Below the pieces are notes generated by a model. That model saw only the letters and a list, made by a program, of their open reading frames with translations. It was not told the origin of the DNA and did not search any database. 64,000 nt of DNA, from positions 79,663-143,662 of the forward strand of contig JALKBU010000013.1 in assembly GCA_023091735.1 (NCBI GenBank), in the 5' to 3' direction. Source of the stretch: Trichomonas tenax. Its lineage: Eukaryota; Parabasalia; Trichomonadida; Trichomonadidae. Below, one piece after another: positions 1-10,735 of the stretch (the first letter of the stretch is position 1; each line of letters begins with the position of its first letter). The position numbers and the translations under genes were made by a program.

Positions 1-1379
1 TGCATTTGTTGCTGTTGCAGCTGTTGTAATTGCACCTGCTGTTGCTGAAGCTGCTGCATTTGTTGGAATTGATGCACCTGTTGCTGGAACTGTGGTGGCT
101 GTTGCGTCTGTTGTTGAAGATGCTGCAGTTGTTGTTGCAGCTGTTGCTGCAATTGTGGCTGCTGTTGAAACTGTTGTTGATACTGCTGATACGTGAGTTG
201 CGAATACTGTTGCTGCGACTGCTGCTGCATTTGCTGCTGAGTGTATTGCTGTTGTGTCTGTTGTTGCACATATTGCTGCTGCGATTGTTGCATCTGTTGT
301 TGTGTGTATTGCTGTTGTTGCATTTTCTTTTGTGCCCTCTGCGTGCTGTACTGCTGAGGAGACTGCCCCTGGTGCGGCTTCTGTGTTGCCTGTTGCGGCT
401 GTTTGTAGTTTTGTGCTGATTGAGGTATTGTGTACTTCGATGGTATATTTGTCGTTTGCACTGAAATTTGTGGCATTTGCACAGGGCTCGGTGAATGCGG
501 AGCACGCTGGGTTTCCTTTTGGACAGGTGTAGATGGCCGAGGAACCTCTGCTTCGGGGGATGGAAGCGTAACAAAATCTGATATATTGATTTTCGGTTTT
601 GGAGGCGGTGGTATGTACGGAGGCACATTAATTTCTGTTGGTTTGGAGAATTCCGTGTATGACATCTGTTCTTCGACAATTGGAAAATCGATCTTATTAT
701 ATGTTCCGGATTGATTGGAAGAAAGTAGTTCTGAGTCAAATTTTAGTCTATTTTCTATATATTCCTCTTTCGAAGCGTAAGTTTCCAGAAAGTTTCGCGT
801 ATTTTTGATTATTTGATCTGCAGAAGGCGCCCAAGAGCCCACAACCGTGTTAATCTTGCATTTTCCGCGTGATTCTAATAGTTCCTTCTGTAATTCGAGT
901 ATGTTTTTGTCTAATTGAATATTTTTATATTCGAGTTCTTGAATCTTTGACTTCGCTTCGATAGATTTTTGTTGCTTTTTATATTCGAAGGCTTCATTGT
1001 CTAGCATGAGCTTTTTAAATTGATTATAAATTGATTCTGTTTGTTTATTGAAATTTTGTTTTGTTTTCTCGATTTCTATTTCGATGTTGTTGTTTTTTGC
1101 GCGCATTTCTTCAAGTGCTCGCATCTCTTTATTTATCAAAAGGTTCAGATTCTCATCTGAAGAATTTATCTCTTTGAAACCGAGAGATTGGGTCTCGATA
1201 TTCTCCTCCATCGTCGAAGAAAGCAAATCGAATAACATTCGTTGTTCTTTGAGATCAAGTTGAGTTTTAAGTGGACCTGATTTGTCCATTATATCAACTT
1301 GACAAAGAAATGATAAAAATTTACATTGTTCATCTTCACCATTGAAAATTTTCTCAAATTTACTCTCAAATGGCCTCAT
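1..1379 (-). CDS. Q-rich coiled-coil protein, C-terminus off the left edge
   Basis: Reading the minus strand from the ATG at 1379 gives an uninterrupted frame of 459 codons that runs off the window, so only the N-terminal part is seen. It begins MRPFESKFEKIF. Residues about 75-180 are charged and heptad-like, consistent with a coiled coil. Residues about 240-330 are rich in proline and serine. From about residue 350 to the edge the protein is almost all glutamine with scattered M, T, Y and P, encoded by mixed CAA and CAG codons, so the tract is not a pure triplet expansion. I see no catalytic domain. Q-rich tracts of this kind are common in transcriptional or scaffold proteins, but the function is unknown. 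Open frames on the plus strand here are mirror images of the CAA/CAG repeat. Confidence 0.8.
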   Translation of the reverse strand, partial: MRPFESKFEKIFNGEDEQCKFLSFLCQVDIMDKSGPLKTQLDLKEQRMLFDLLSSTMEENIETQSLGFKEINSSDENLNLLINKEMRALEEMRAKNNNIEIEIEKTKQNFNKQTESIYNQFKKLMLDNEAFEYKKQQKSIEAKSKIQELEYKNIQLDKNILELQKELLESRGKCKINTVVGSWAPSADQIIKNTRNFLETYASKEEYIENRLKFDSELLSSNQSGTYNKIDFPIVEEQMSYTEFSKPTEINVPPYIPPPPKPKINISDFVTLPSPEAEVPRPSTPVQKETQRAPHSPSPVQMPQISVQTTNIPSKYTIPQSAQNYKQPQQATQKPHQGQSPQQYSTQRAQKKMQQQQYTQQQMQQSQQQYVQQQTQQQYTQQQMQQQSQQQYSQLTYQQYQQQFQQQPQLQQQLQQQLQHLQQQTQQPPQFQQQVHQFQQMQQLQQQQVQLQQLQQQQM

Positions 1380-2490
1380 TATCGCTCAAAAAGAAAATCA
1401 AAAAAAATGTAAAGAACTATAATGATCTATTTTATTCATATTTTTGGGTGTACTATATCTTGTATATAATATAACTCTGTTTAAAATACTGAAAATCTTA
1501 AAATAAATTTTATGAAAATTTAAAAATTAATAATCCGCTCTTGTGAATATATGGAATATGCTACACTACTCCTATATATGGCATCGATATATTCCTGGAT
1601 AGTGATAGCGTTGATATAAATTATCACTTTATAAAATGAGATTTTTTGTGTATTTATAAAATGGGATATTCTAGCATCATGTGATGACGTAGAACTTCCA
1701 TGGCAAATGCTCAATAAGTCAGGTCTTTGGTAGAGAAGATAAATATTGCAACCAAGAAATTCCCAAAATGCTCTATTGAGATTTAATCCAATCATGCCAA
1801 CACAACCTACGCGTAATTTCAGATCCTAGCAAGTAAAAACCAAAAAAACAACGATGAATCGAAATCAATTTGCATAGAAAGAGTTTACTAAACAAAATCG
1901 CAGCCTTTTTGTGCAACATTTTTATAGGAGGAATCGAAATAAAGCATTATTCTTGCATTTTTTGTTGCAAAAAACTGCAGAAAAAATTTAAATTGGATTA
2001 TTGCCTTTAGTGCAGTATAATATACATATATTTTTGAATGTTAATCAAAAATTGTGGGAACAAAACGAATTTTATTACCTATCAAAATTGCGTATTCACA
2101 TATTAAATGAAATATCAACTTTTGATTTTTAATTGAATTAATTTTGAATATATCCATAGAAGAATTTGATTAGTTTACATCAACAAAACCAATTATTCAA
2201 TATACAGGAAATATTTAGTACATCCTTATTTAGAAGTTTGTCGAATTGAATGGGTAGTAAAAGTAGAAATATGGGCATGCTATGCGGTCGCCAGTTTTAT
2301 TATCCTAATTTTTTTGAAAAGCTCACAAAAGTAGAAATATTGAATTTGTCTGATAGCATTCATATTTTAAAGCAGGAATTTTATTTTAAAAAAACGTATT
2401 ATTTTACAATTTATTTTTGTTGCTAAAATATGTTTCCTGGCCATAAAGCAGCAAGTTGTTCCAAATTTTGAATGGACGTTATTTTGAGCC
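1380..2490. other. Intergenic spacer, 1.1 kb
   Basis: AT-rich spacer upstream of both the Q-rich gene (minus strand) and the ankyrin gene (plus strand). Short open frames occur, for example on the minus strand at 1520-1795, but they show no recognisable domain or coding bias. No RNA gene or repeat was recognised. Confidence 0.5.
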
Positions 2491-3520
2491 ATGAGCATCA
2501 ACTATAGACAAGTTGCAAATGACATTGGTAACAAACTGGAGAACCACACGTTCGTGGAGTCTTACAATGTGCAAGATAATTGCAAGATTTTGGAGCTCGC
2601 GACATTAACAGTGTCACGAGCGATTAATTTATTCGAAGACTCATACTTCAAGTATGATCCGATTAACCCGTTTAAGATCTTCCAGTACCCAAAAGTCGAA
2701 CTTAGCCATGATTATGATCAAGGTACTTCATTCAACAGTCAAGGATATGGCAGATTCAATATCGGCCAAAGATACACAACTCCTTCAACTTCGCAAGGAA
2801 ATTAATGACATGAAGGGCAATAACCAGAATCTACTAAGCAGAAAGTCAATGTCAACAGCTAACGTTGAGATTGTCAAACAGCAAGAAGCTATCGAGGCAC
2901 TCAAAAATGAGATTGAAATGCTCAAAGAACAATCAATCATTGCTGCGCCAACAACCAACACAATTCACATTGAAAACCTGAAGCAGTTCGTCGGAATTCG
3001 CGATAAGTTCGAAAGAACACATGAGTACGTTAAGGAAGAAGTTTTCTATAAAGTCTATGATATCTTAAGGAACATCGCTGATGAAGGTGACCGCATCTCA
3101 ATGAAGTATGCCGCAGAAAACAGATTCCACGAAATCAGAAGAGGATTTAATATGTTCTTATATGCTGCTTCTAAGGGCAATCTTCTACTTGTTAAGCTTC
3201 TTGCCGAATGCGGTGCAGACATTGCATGTACTAACACTATCAACAAATGGACAGCACTTCACCACGCTTGTTATTGGGACCCCCTTCCTGTCGTTCAATA
3301 CCTTTGCACATTGAATAGCTTGGACAACAACTCGAAGAACATCGGTGGTGATACTGCTCTCCACAAAGCTTGCGATCACTGCATAGTCGAGATCGTCAAG
3401 TTATTGACAACAGTAAAGGGAATCAAGCTCAGCGAAAAGAACAACAAGGGTAAGACACCATTCCACAGCACCAACAACAACGATATCAAGACCCATCTCA
3501 GAAACTTAGGTACAACATAA
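2491..3520 (+). pseudogene. Ankyrin-repeat protein gene with one frameshift
   Basis: The gene starts at the ATG at 2491 in one frame (MSINYRQVAND...) and continues in another frame from about 2725. There the second frame reads VLHSTVKDMADS and runs to the TAA at 3518-3520. The first frame stays open for about 80 nt past this point but loses protein-like character. The N-terminal region resembles the conserved non-ankyrin head of trichomonad ankyrin proteins. A short coiled coil follows, then three or four ankyrin repeats, with signatures such as FLYAASKGNLLLVKLLAECGAD and WTALHHACYWDPLPVVQYL. I see no intron-like GTATGT...ACTAAC..AG structure at the junction. A one-base frameshift, by mutation or sequencing error, therefore explains it best. 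Confidence 0.7.
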
Positions 3521-3844
3521 TCAAGTTTATGTTATTTTTTGATAATCTATGTGTTAATAAATCCATATGTGTCCAATGCATGATATATTTACGTGAAATA
3601 ACACTATAACTAATCAAATCTATTTTCATAAATTAAATTTAGCTATTTCGAATGAATATATTTTAGACACATTGTAAAAATTGAATCTAAATGTGAATGT
3701 ATTGCTCTTATAGGCTGACTATCAACAATTGAAAAATATTTTTATAATAAAGCAAAAAAGTGTTTTTGGAAACGATTACGTTATAAATTATGTTTATTTG
3801 TGTATACAATATATGGTGGCAATGTTTACAAACATAAATTTTAA
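3521..3844. other. Intergenic spacer, 324 bp
   Basis: AT-rich spacer between the ankyrin gene and the large HEAT-like gene. No gene, repeat or clear initiator was recognised. Confidence 0.5.
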
Positions 3845-6358
3845 ATGAGTGTCTTTGATCCACTGAACATATTCAAAGCAAAATTGGATTTGTTCAAACT
3901 TTCAAGGGAAGAGACTGTTAACGCAATTGTTGAAATTGTTGTTACCGAAATCCTCAATGACCGCAAAAATAACGAATTATTGAAAAGATTGACGGCAGAA
4001 CAAGATATAACTGTGAATTTTCAGATATTATTCAACTCCTTATATTCTATACGTGCCAATGATGTACTTTTAATATTCAAAGAATGGTTCCTTCATCCAC
4101 CATCGACAATTCCGGACAAAAGAATTAATGAATTGATTCGTGTTTTCTTCGATCATCTTCCAGATGCTATAACTAACAAGAAAAACAGTAGAGAAATAAG
4201 TCTTAATATTATTTACAATATTAAAGAATTATACGACAACTTAAGCAACAAAAAAGTACCATACGAAGTCGAACCTGAGACTTTCAAGAAGCTATTTTAT
4301 ACAATTCTCGATTTAGTTGAAAAGAATACAGAGAAAACAATAATAACAGATTTATTGAACTTTTTCAGCCAGCATTTCCTTGATAATATCATTGACATGG
4401 ACACAGTCGGCAATTATCTCGATAGATACGCACGAAATGTCGAATATATTCATGAAGATAAAGTTTGGAAGCAACTTTTCTCGTATGTCATTGCACAGCT
4501 ACTTAGATTCAAGAACACCGAAACACTTCTCAAAGTATTTTATATAATCAAAGACAGATTCGTTAAACAAATTTCATTGTGGGCATTGGTTGTAGTTGAG
4601 ATCGAAAACAATGTTCAGCAGGATTCCGGTTTGTTCGTTAAAGAATATAATGGAACAAACATTCTCAGTATCTTTGGAGATTTGGCATTTACTACTCAAT
4701 TGATTCCTGAAGAGATTTCGCCTCATTTCACATTGATTATTGATTTCCTTTCACATGCAGACATCACACAGGAATGGATAAATATATTCGTTAGCTATAC
4801 AAAATATATGATTCAAAAGAATCCAGTTGAACTTCCAAAGATTATAATTGAAAGCTGTCTTCCTTTGCTTTGCAACAAACCACTTGTTTTAAAGGAACTT
4901 CTTTCTTGTCTTCTCAGCTCAATGGAAAAAGCTGATTTAAGTTATGAAAGATTTTCAACAAAATGGTCTGATTTCTTATATTCTGTTAATAACCTTATGC
5001 AGTATGGATATTTTGAGCAATATTCACAATTTGATAATTTCATTGAAACAATTTCTTCTAGATTAATCTATTCTTCACAAAGATTAATCATTCACATGTT
5101 GCTCAACAATGGAAATGGATTCAGAGACGACTTTGAGACAAACTTCTTGAAATTAACTAATATTACCGAAATTAATCAGTATATTATTGCATTATGCGTT
5201 GCTCCATATTTCATTTCAAAATCTGTTTACACTAAGAGTGTCGTGAAGATGTTAATTCCTTGGTTCCTCGAAAAACTGAATGGAAATGATACAAACATGC
5301 AAATTGGAGTTTTGATTTGTTTATTGGAACTGAACAAGAACAATATCTCTGTCAACAACACACAGATCCTCGACACACTGGTAAATCTCGGGAAAAGAAA
5401 TAATAAGTCGCAAACAGTCAATAAACTTGCATCAATTGTATTAACGAGTATCACAACACCACTTGTTTCTCACATCGATAATGACGAGGATGCGGAATCA
5501 TATGTTCTTCAGGATAGGATATTCTCATTCAATCCAAGTACTAAGATGATGATTATCAGAACGAATTATGGCAAGAATTCATTCCATATCACCGAATCAT
5601 GGAACTTAAGTGCCAATTATGATCTTCCAAAGGTTGAGCTCTCAGCAACAGACCTCCGGCTTAAAAAGAATCAAACGAAACTGAGCGAAATTGTTCCAGA
5701 AAAGGATCCTAAATTCAATGTTCTCAAGCATGTCAAAGAGCAACCAGTTAAATCAGAGGCACTCAAGATACTCTTTGCAATGGGATTAGCGAATTGCACA
5801 AGCATTCCAAGGAAAGTTGAAGGAGCAGATTTCTCCGAATATGATTCTGTTTGCGTTCCATATCATTTCCAAGTTCTCGTTTCAAGCATCAATTCTAGTG
5901 ATAACACAATAGAAGGAGAACCGAAACAATCCAATCTCTTTGATGTATTCAGAGCTGATTTAGGCAAAGGAATTGAATTCACATGCTTCGGATTAAGTTT
6001 TGAAACTAAATCTTTTGAAAACTATGATGGCATTGGCGTCTTATTTGTTAACGGAAGTAACTTCACAAACGAGATAAAGACAAAGATGCCGGTATTATTA
6101 ATAGTATCACCTATCTTAGAACAAGGCAAGAGGCTTTATAGACTTGATGTTCAAGTATCTGATTCGACAAGATCGAATTCGTTAATATGGCCAACAAACA
6201 AAAATATGAGAGTTGTTTTGTGCGAGAAACTCGCATCAACAATTGGTGTTATTATATTCTCCTACATGATGGTTAACTTTGAGGAGTCTGTCATCGTAGA
6301 AAAGATCTTAGGAAGAGTCCAAGAAAGAAAGACTGCAATTGAAAAGTTCTTCGTTTGA
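3845..6358 (+). CDS. Large helical (HEAT-like) protein, possible degenerate tuberin/RalGAP-like C-terminus
   Basis: This intact frame encodes 837 residues. About the first 560 residues are a helical, leucine/isoleucine-rich array without clear sequence motifs, resembling the HEAT-like body of Ral-GAP alpha or tuberin proteins. The last 250 residues contain segments that recall the end of Rap/Ral-GAP domains. One is VLLIVSPILEQGKRLYRLDVQV, comparable to the 'IVV...YRL.V' strand. It is followed by a W-P-containing stretch and a closing helix at about residues 780-837. The expected catalytic GAP helix with Asn and the FHV..LMP motif are not evident. If it is a GAP it is divergent or inactive. 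That relationship is my inference and is weak; reality of the gene is not in doubt. The ATG at 3845 is the first in frame. Confidence 0.85.
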   Translation: MSVFDPLNIFKAKLDLFKLSREETVNAIVEIVVTEILNDRKNNELLKRLTAEQDITVNFQILFNSLYSIRANDVLLIFKEWFLHPPSTIPDKRINELIRVFFDHLPDAITNKKNSREISLNIIYNIKELYDNLSNKKVPYEVEPETFKKLFYTILDLVEKNTEKTIITDLLNFFSQHFLDNIIDMDTVGNYLDRYARNVEYIHEDKVWKQLFSYVIAQLLRFKNTETLLKVFYIIKDRFVKQISLWALVVVEIENNVQQDSGLFVKEYNGTNILSIFGDLAFTTQLIPEEISPHFTLIIDFLSHADITQEWINIFVSYTKYMIQKNPVELPKIIIESCLPLLCNKPLVLKELLSCLLSSMEKADLSYERFSTKWSDFLYSVNNLMQYGYFEQYSQFDNFIETISSRLIYSSQRLIIHMLLNNGNGFRDDFETNFLKLTNITEINQYIIALCVAPYFISKSVYTKSVVKMLIPWFLEKLNGNDTNMQIGVLICLLELNKNNISVNNTQILDTLVNLGKRNNKSQTVNKLASIVLTSITTPLVSHIDNDEDAESYVLQDRIFSFNPSTKMMIIRTNYGKNSFHITESWNLSANYDLPKVELSATDLRLKKNQTKLSEIVPEKDPKFNVLKHVKEQPVKSEALKILFAMGLANCTSIPRKVEGADFSEYDSVCVPYHFQVLVSSINSSDNTIEGEPKQSNLFDVFRADLGKGIEFTCFGLSFETKSFENYDGIGVLFVNGSNFTNEIKTKMPVLLIVSPILEQGKRLYRLDVQVSDSTRSNSLIWPTNKNMRVVLCEKLASTIGVIIFSYMMVNFEESVIVEKILGRVQERKTAIEKFFV

Positions 6359-7038
6359 AGAATTATTATTTATTCAGATTGTAAACAAAACATTTGTACT
6401 TTATATGTAAATGCCGCTGTAATATTAACCATTAGCATCTATTGCCACAAATAAATCTATCTTCAAATGCTTATTTTAATGAGTTATGATAAAATTATTG
6501 AAAATAATACTCTATCCGACAGTAAGGTAAACAATATCAAACATCTGGTCTATAAATTAAGGCATAAAAATATTAATTCTAACAAATGAGAAAGATGTAT
6601 GAAAAATCAAAAAAAAAAATGATAATAGAATGTAATTGATAAGATGAATATATTGACAATGTTTACATGATATTAATTGAATGATAATCAAGATCATAAT
6701 CATATATTTAATAATGACATAAAAAGAGTTGCAATGATTATTTAAGCTACAGAAAGACGATCACCAAATGGATATTCTTGTGAATATAGAATATATTAAT
6801 CATAACAAAAATTTTTGTTAGTTTGTATTGCGAAACAGTATGGAATCAACAGATATTATCGTTTTAAGTGGAATGATGTGATATAATACAAATGAAATGC
6901 AAAATTCGAGGAGAAATGAAAATGATGATATTATTAATTGACATTTTGTCATTTCGCTTTCTTAAAATTTTAATGAAATATGAAATCAACGAGTTTAATG
7001 ATTTCATTTATAATTTTATTTTTGTCAAATTTCAAATA
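6359..7038. other. Intergenic spacer, about 0.7 kb
   Basis: AT-rich spacer. It includes an upstream in-frame extension of the next gene, with an ATG at 6892 that I consider unlikely to be the start. No gene or repeat recognised. Confidence 0.45.
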
Positions 7039-7893
7039 ATGTTTTTGTTTTTGATTTATTTTAAGAACTGTGAGTACAAATACGATTTACTGCAATTCGA
7101 TCGATGCAGAGTCTCGCATAACACAACTTGGCAGTCCAGTGAAGAAAGTTTCACCATTGGAATTTATCTTCACAGAAAATCGAAATCTGTTGTTACTATC
7201 ACGACTCAAAACAAAACGGAGTACAAAGCCAATCCAGGAAAAGGCATAATCATTAGCAATCAGAATGCAACAGCAACGTGTAATGGCAAAGATTGCGATA
7301 TTACGTTTTGGTTCTCAGATATTCAAGGCACTCACGCATACATCATTGCTGATTCAACGGGTGTTTCGTACGCAATCCAAAATGCGCAATTAACTACGAG
7401 TCTTTTGACTTATGTAGATTTTGGCGAAAATGCGCGAATAATGGTTAACAACATAACACATCCGAAGAAATACCCAATGGGGCTATATACAACAACATAC
7501 GTCAATGACACGATTAAATACAAACATAAAAACTTGAGGTCGCGAGAAAAATACAATTTCACGCATCCTGCGATCATCGAAATGTCTCCTGCACCATTCG
7601 ATAAGATCTCTTTCAACTATGTTGTAGGCTCAACTTACATCAACTCTGAAGAGTTTGCACAAGATGGGAAAACAATCGAGTGGGATAACATCCGTTATGC
7701 GAAGCATGATATATTCTCACAAATATCTACACAATATGATATGTCGTACTTCAAAATAACGATGTGTATACTATCAGCGATTCCATCGATCTACTCAATA
7801 ATAAATCTTATTGTTGTGTGCAACTGTATCAAACGTAAATTAACCGATCGTCAAGATGACGATGCGAAGACAGAAGTTCCATTGCTTGTCTAG
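7039..7893 (+). CDS. Putative type I membrane protein, N-glycosylated ectodomain
   Basis: The protein is 284 residues from the ATG at 7039; the frame is open upstream to an ATG at 6892 (333 residues). I prefer 7039 because it gives a short hydrophobic start (MFLFLIYF) that could act as a signal peptide. The longer version adds an AT-rich, low-complexity leader. The ectodomain has several N-x-S/T sites and paired cysteines. One transmembrane segment lies near the C-terminus (ITMCILSAIPSIYSIINLIV). It is followed by a short tail with basic and acidic residues (KRKLTDRQDDDAKTE). No family is recognised. A surface or endomembrane location is inferred from topology only. Confidence 0.7.
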   Translation: MFLFLIYFKNCEYKYDLLQFDRCRVSHNTTWQSSEESFTIGIYLHRKSKSVVTITTQNKTEYKANPGKGIIISNQNATATCNGKDCDITFWFSDIQGTHAYIIADSTGVSYAIQNAQLTTSLLTYVDFGENARIMVNNITHPKKYPMGLYTTTYVNDTIKYKHKNLRSREKYNFTHPAIIEMSPAPFDKISFNYVVGSTYINSEEFAQDGKTIEWDNIRYAKHDIFSQISTQYDMSYFKITMCILSAIPSIYSIINLIVVCNCIKRKLTDRQDDDAKTEVPLLV

Positions 7894-8266
7894 TTTTTGT
7901 TATTATATTGTTAAGTAAACTTTATCCATATAGCTAAATGAAACATTATCACTCAATATGAATGAAACCATATTTCACAATTGAAATATCAGATAAAAAT
8001 GAACCTTATTTTACCAAGGAAACTTCATTCAGTAAAGTTCTTACAGCAAGTTATTGGATTTAATTACTCCACATCATATTACTCTACAATACATCTAATA
8101 GTTGTTGAGTAAGCAAAGTTGTATAAAATACCAAAATTATAAAGTTTAATCTGATATTAAAAATGGTTCATTTATATGTTAAACAATACCGTAAATAAAT
8201 TATATGAGCTTTGCGTCTGGATCAGAACATAAAATTGATATCAATAGCTCAAAAACTCTGTTTCCT

Positions 8267-8318
<52 letters not shown>

Positions 8319-8421
8319 TAAAAAAAAAATAAAAAAAAAAAATTTTTATTAAAAAAATAATTTTTTATTTTTTTTTTTTTTTTTTTATTTATTTAAAAAT
8401 AAAAAAAATAATTTTAAAAAA

Positions 8422-8457
<36 letters not shown>

Positions 8458-9685
8458 TAAATTGGCAATTTTAAAAAAGTCAAAAAGATGAAAACGATTG
8501 AAAAAACATATTCTATTATGCCTGTATATGCCAAATTTTAAAAATGGGATCATTATGGTCCAAAGAAGATTCTTAAGAGCGATTTGACTTAAAATAATAA
8601 TATAAAATCTTATGGTCTATCTAAAACTATAATAATTTTCGTAGTGTTAAAAACAGTTATAAAAAGTTAAAAATATTTTAAATACAAATATGCAGCAATA
8701 TGAAGAATTAGTGGACAAAAGATTGTTAGTTGTGAAGAAAATCGGTTAGAACGAGGCAAATTGACATTTGAAACATTACAAAGAAAATTGGAAAAAAACA
8801 AAAAGTGAAATGGCGGTTGAAAAAAGTGAATGACAATTAATATCTGACTCCTCCATATGCATGTATAATGATATTTACAACAAAATGATTTTTTGTCGGA
8901 AACCGCTTCGTAGAAAACAATCCGGTGAGAAAATGAATTGCAAAAAATTGCTATAAATCGATACTCCGTCATATGCTATATCTAAATCCAAAATCGTTTT
9001 GTGAAAATAGAAAATTTCATCGGAAAAAAACCGCATTGTAAAGTGGAATCTAAATTTCATGAAATTTTAATCAGTTGTTGCTAATTTTCAGTCGGGGGCA
9101 GAAAATGTTGCGTAAAATTTGCTTTTCTTGACAGAAGAAGATGATGCCTGCACTGAGAAGGTCGGGTTCAAGCTGTTCCGAAACATTGAGAAGCCTAGCG
9201 CTTCGAAAAATATCGATTTTTGTAGTCGACTTGATTGTTCCATATTATAGATCTACAAACCTATGGTTTCACTTTTTGAAATATAACATCTATGTAGTTC
9301 TAAGTTGTCATTACTCATTTCATATGAATCAATTCTCTGTCATGTAACTAAATTTATTTGTCAAAGCAACAAAAATGATTTTCATTCTGTATTTTTTCAA
9401 GTATTATATTATTATCATTAGCTGAAATAATGAATTTCAAATATCCTTGTCGGGTTCTATATAACATATATTTTGAGTTCATGTTCAAACTTGAAAAAAC
9501 AAAATATAATTAAATTATCTTTTCTTATTCATCAAAACAATGACATATGATATGAACATATGTAGTTGGAATATGTACACTATCCGTACTATGAAATAGA
9601 ACATTTGATAACAAATAAATTGGTATATTTAAGTCCATCTCTTAACAATACATATTTATAATTATTCGGTTGTTTCTTGCTTCTT
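7894..9685. other. Intergenic spacer, 1.8 kb, with homopolymer block and degenerate repeat
   Basis: This long spacer holds the T/A homopolymer block at 8268-8456. It also has a loose direct repeat in which a stretch near 8850-8935 and another near 8960-9050 share ordered words (CATATG, TCGGAAA, CCGC..TGTA/GTAGA). A slightly GC-richer patch lies near 9140-9215. The short open frames in this area lack coding character. Confidence 0.4.
8268..8456. repeat. Long poly(T)/poly(A) low-complexity block
   Basis: A run of 49 consecutive T (8268-8316) is followed by alternating A and T runs and a final run of 31 T (8426-8456). No other homopolymer in the window comes close to this length. It may be a genuine simple-sequence tract, a poly(A) scar of retroposition on the minus strand, or an assembly or sequencing problem. 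No retroposed gene was recognised next to it. Confidence 0.85.
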
Positions 9686-10549
9686 CTATTCACCTTCTTT
9701 CTTATTTTCCTCTTCTTTTTCAACTTCGAAATTATATTCAAAATCTAGTGGGAAGTATAAATGCCTCATTCTGTTATACACAGCGACATCACGTCTTTCG
9801 AACACAACAAATATGATTCTGTCTGTTTTCTCACGATTTTCTGGAATTTCCAAGAATTTTCGAACTGTTTCTAAAGCAACTGGAGTTGCATGTTCAATAG
9901 GATATCCGTAAATACCAGTTGATATACAACAAAATCCGATTGATCTTATTTTTTCGCCATCAATACATTGAAGAGTTGTTTCATAAGCTTCACGAAGCTT
10001 TTCTTCATCTTCACCGATCGGCCCAACTGTGTGTATGCAGTATTTTGCTGGTAAATTATATCCAAGTGTAACAGAACATTTTCCAGTTGGCGTATAACCA
10101 ATTTTGTAGCATTCTTCGGCCATTTCATCACCAGCAGCATCGTGAAGTATACCACAGATGCCACCACCTGGTACTAAGTGAGCGTTTGCTGCGTTAATAA
10201 CAGCGTCACACTCTAATTTTGATGAATCTCCTCTCATCCAGAATGAAACTTTCTCGTTTATCTCTGTGTTGGCTTCGTGTAATGGTTCAAACTTCTTTAT
10301 CGTCTGATCTTTAAGTAATTCCGGACCTTCTTTCGCCCATGTCGGTAATTTCTCGAGAGTCATTATTGTCGGATTTGCTGTTGACTGCTTTTCCTTTTCT
10401 GGGCATTCAGGGATTCTCAATTCCCATGGTTCCTTCAATTCTTCGTAATTATACTCTTCTTCGAAGTCCTCTTCAGCATATTCCTCTTCATACTCAGATA
10501 CTTCGATCTTTTGTTCTTCTTCATGATGAATTTCTTCTTTATTTTCCAT
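9686..10549 (-). CDS. Macro-domain protein, likely ADP-ribose binding/hydrolase
   Basis: The protein is 287 residues when started at the ATG at 10549 (MENKEEIHHEEEQ). An in-frame ATG at 10585 would add 12 residues, but an initiator-like TCACTTTT lies between the two, so 10549 is preferred. Residues 10-60 are very acidic. The macro domain spans about residues 95-260. It includes AVINAANAHLVPGGGICGILHDAAG, the Asn- and Gly-rich ADP-ribose loop typical of MacroD-type hydrolases, then CYKIGYTPTGKCSVTLGYNLP, YCIHTVGP and CCISTGIYGYP. These motifs match the family that removes mono-ADP-ribose or O-acetyl-ADP-ribose. Activity itself is inferred. Confidence 0.92.
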   Translation of the reverse strand: MENKEEIHHEEEQKIEVSEYEEEYAEEDFEEEYNYEELKEPWELRIPECPEKEKQSTANPTIMTLEKLPTWAKEGPELLKDQTIKKFEPLHEANTEINEKVSFWMRGDSSKLECDAVINAANAHLVPGGGICGILHDAAGDEMAEECYKIGYTPTGKCSVTLGYNLPAKYCIHTVGPIGEDEEKLREAYETTLQCIDGEKIRSIGFCCISTGIYGYPIEHATPVALETVRKFLEIPENREKTDRIIFVVFERRDVAVYNRMRHLYFPLDFEYNFEVEKEEENKKEGE

Positions 10550-10552
10550 TCT

Positions 10553-10560
10553 AAAAGTGA
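10553..10560 (-). promoter_or_regulatory. Initiator-like element TCACTTTT of the macro-domain gene
   Basis: The minus strand reads TCACTTTT with the A of TCA at 10558, 9 nt before the ATG at 10549. It matches the Trichomonas Inr pattern TCA(+1)Y(T/A) and supports the shorter start. Confidence 0.5.
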
Positions 10561-10735
10561 ATGAGGAAGTAAATTTACACGACAATTTTATCTCAATTTT
10601 AAGAATTTACGTGGCATATTTATGATTATGGTAATTTCTTCAACCCTCAATGGTTGTATAGATAGTTTATGATGTAGCTAAGAGTTTCGTGAAGAGAAAT
10701 CTAATAGAAAGTAACACTTTATTAATAAAAACTAA

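Noticed and set aside
30..714. Plus-strand leucine- and valine-rich open frames at the left edge
   Set aside because: They are the mirror image of CAA/CAG glutamine codons of the minus-strand gene.
1520..1795. Minus-strand frame of 91 codons in the first spacer
   Set aside because: No domain, no initiator and spacer-like composition.
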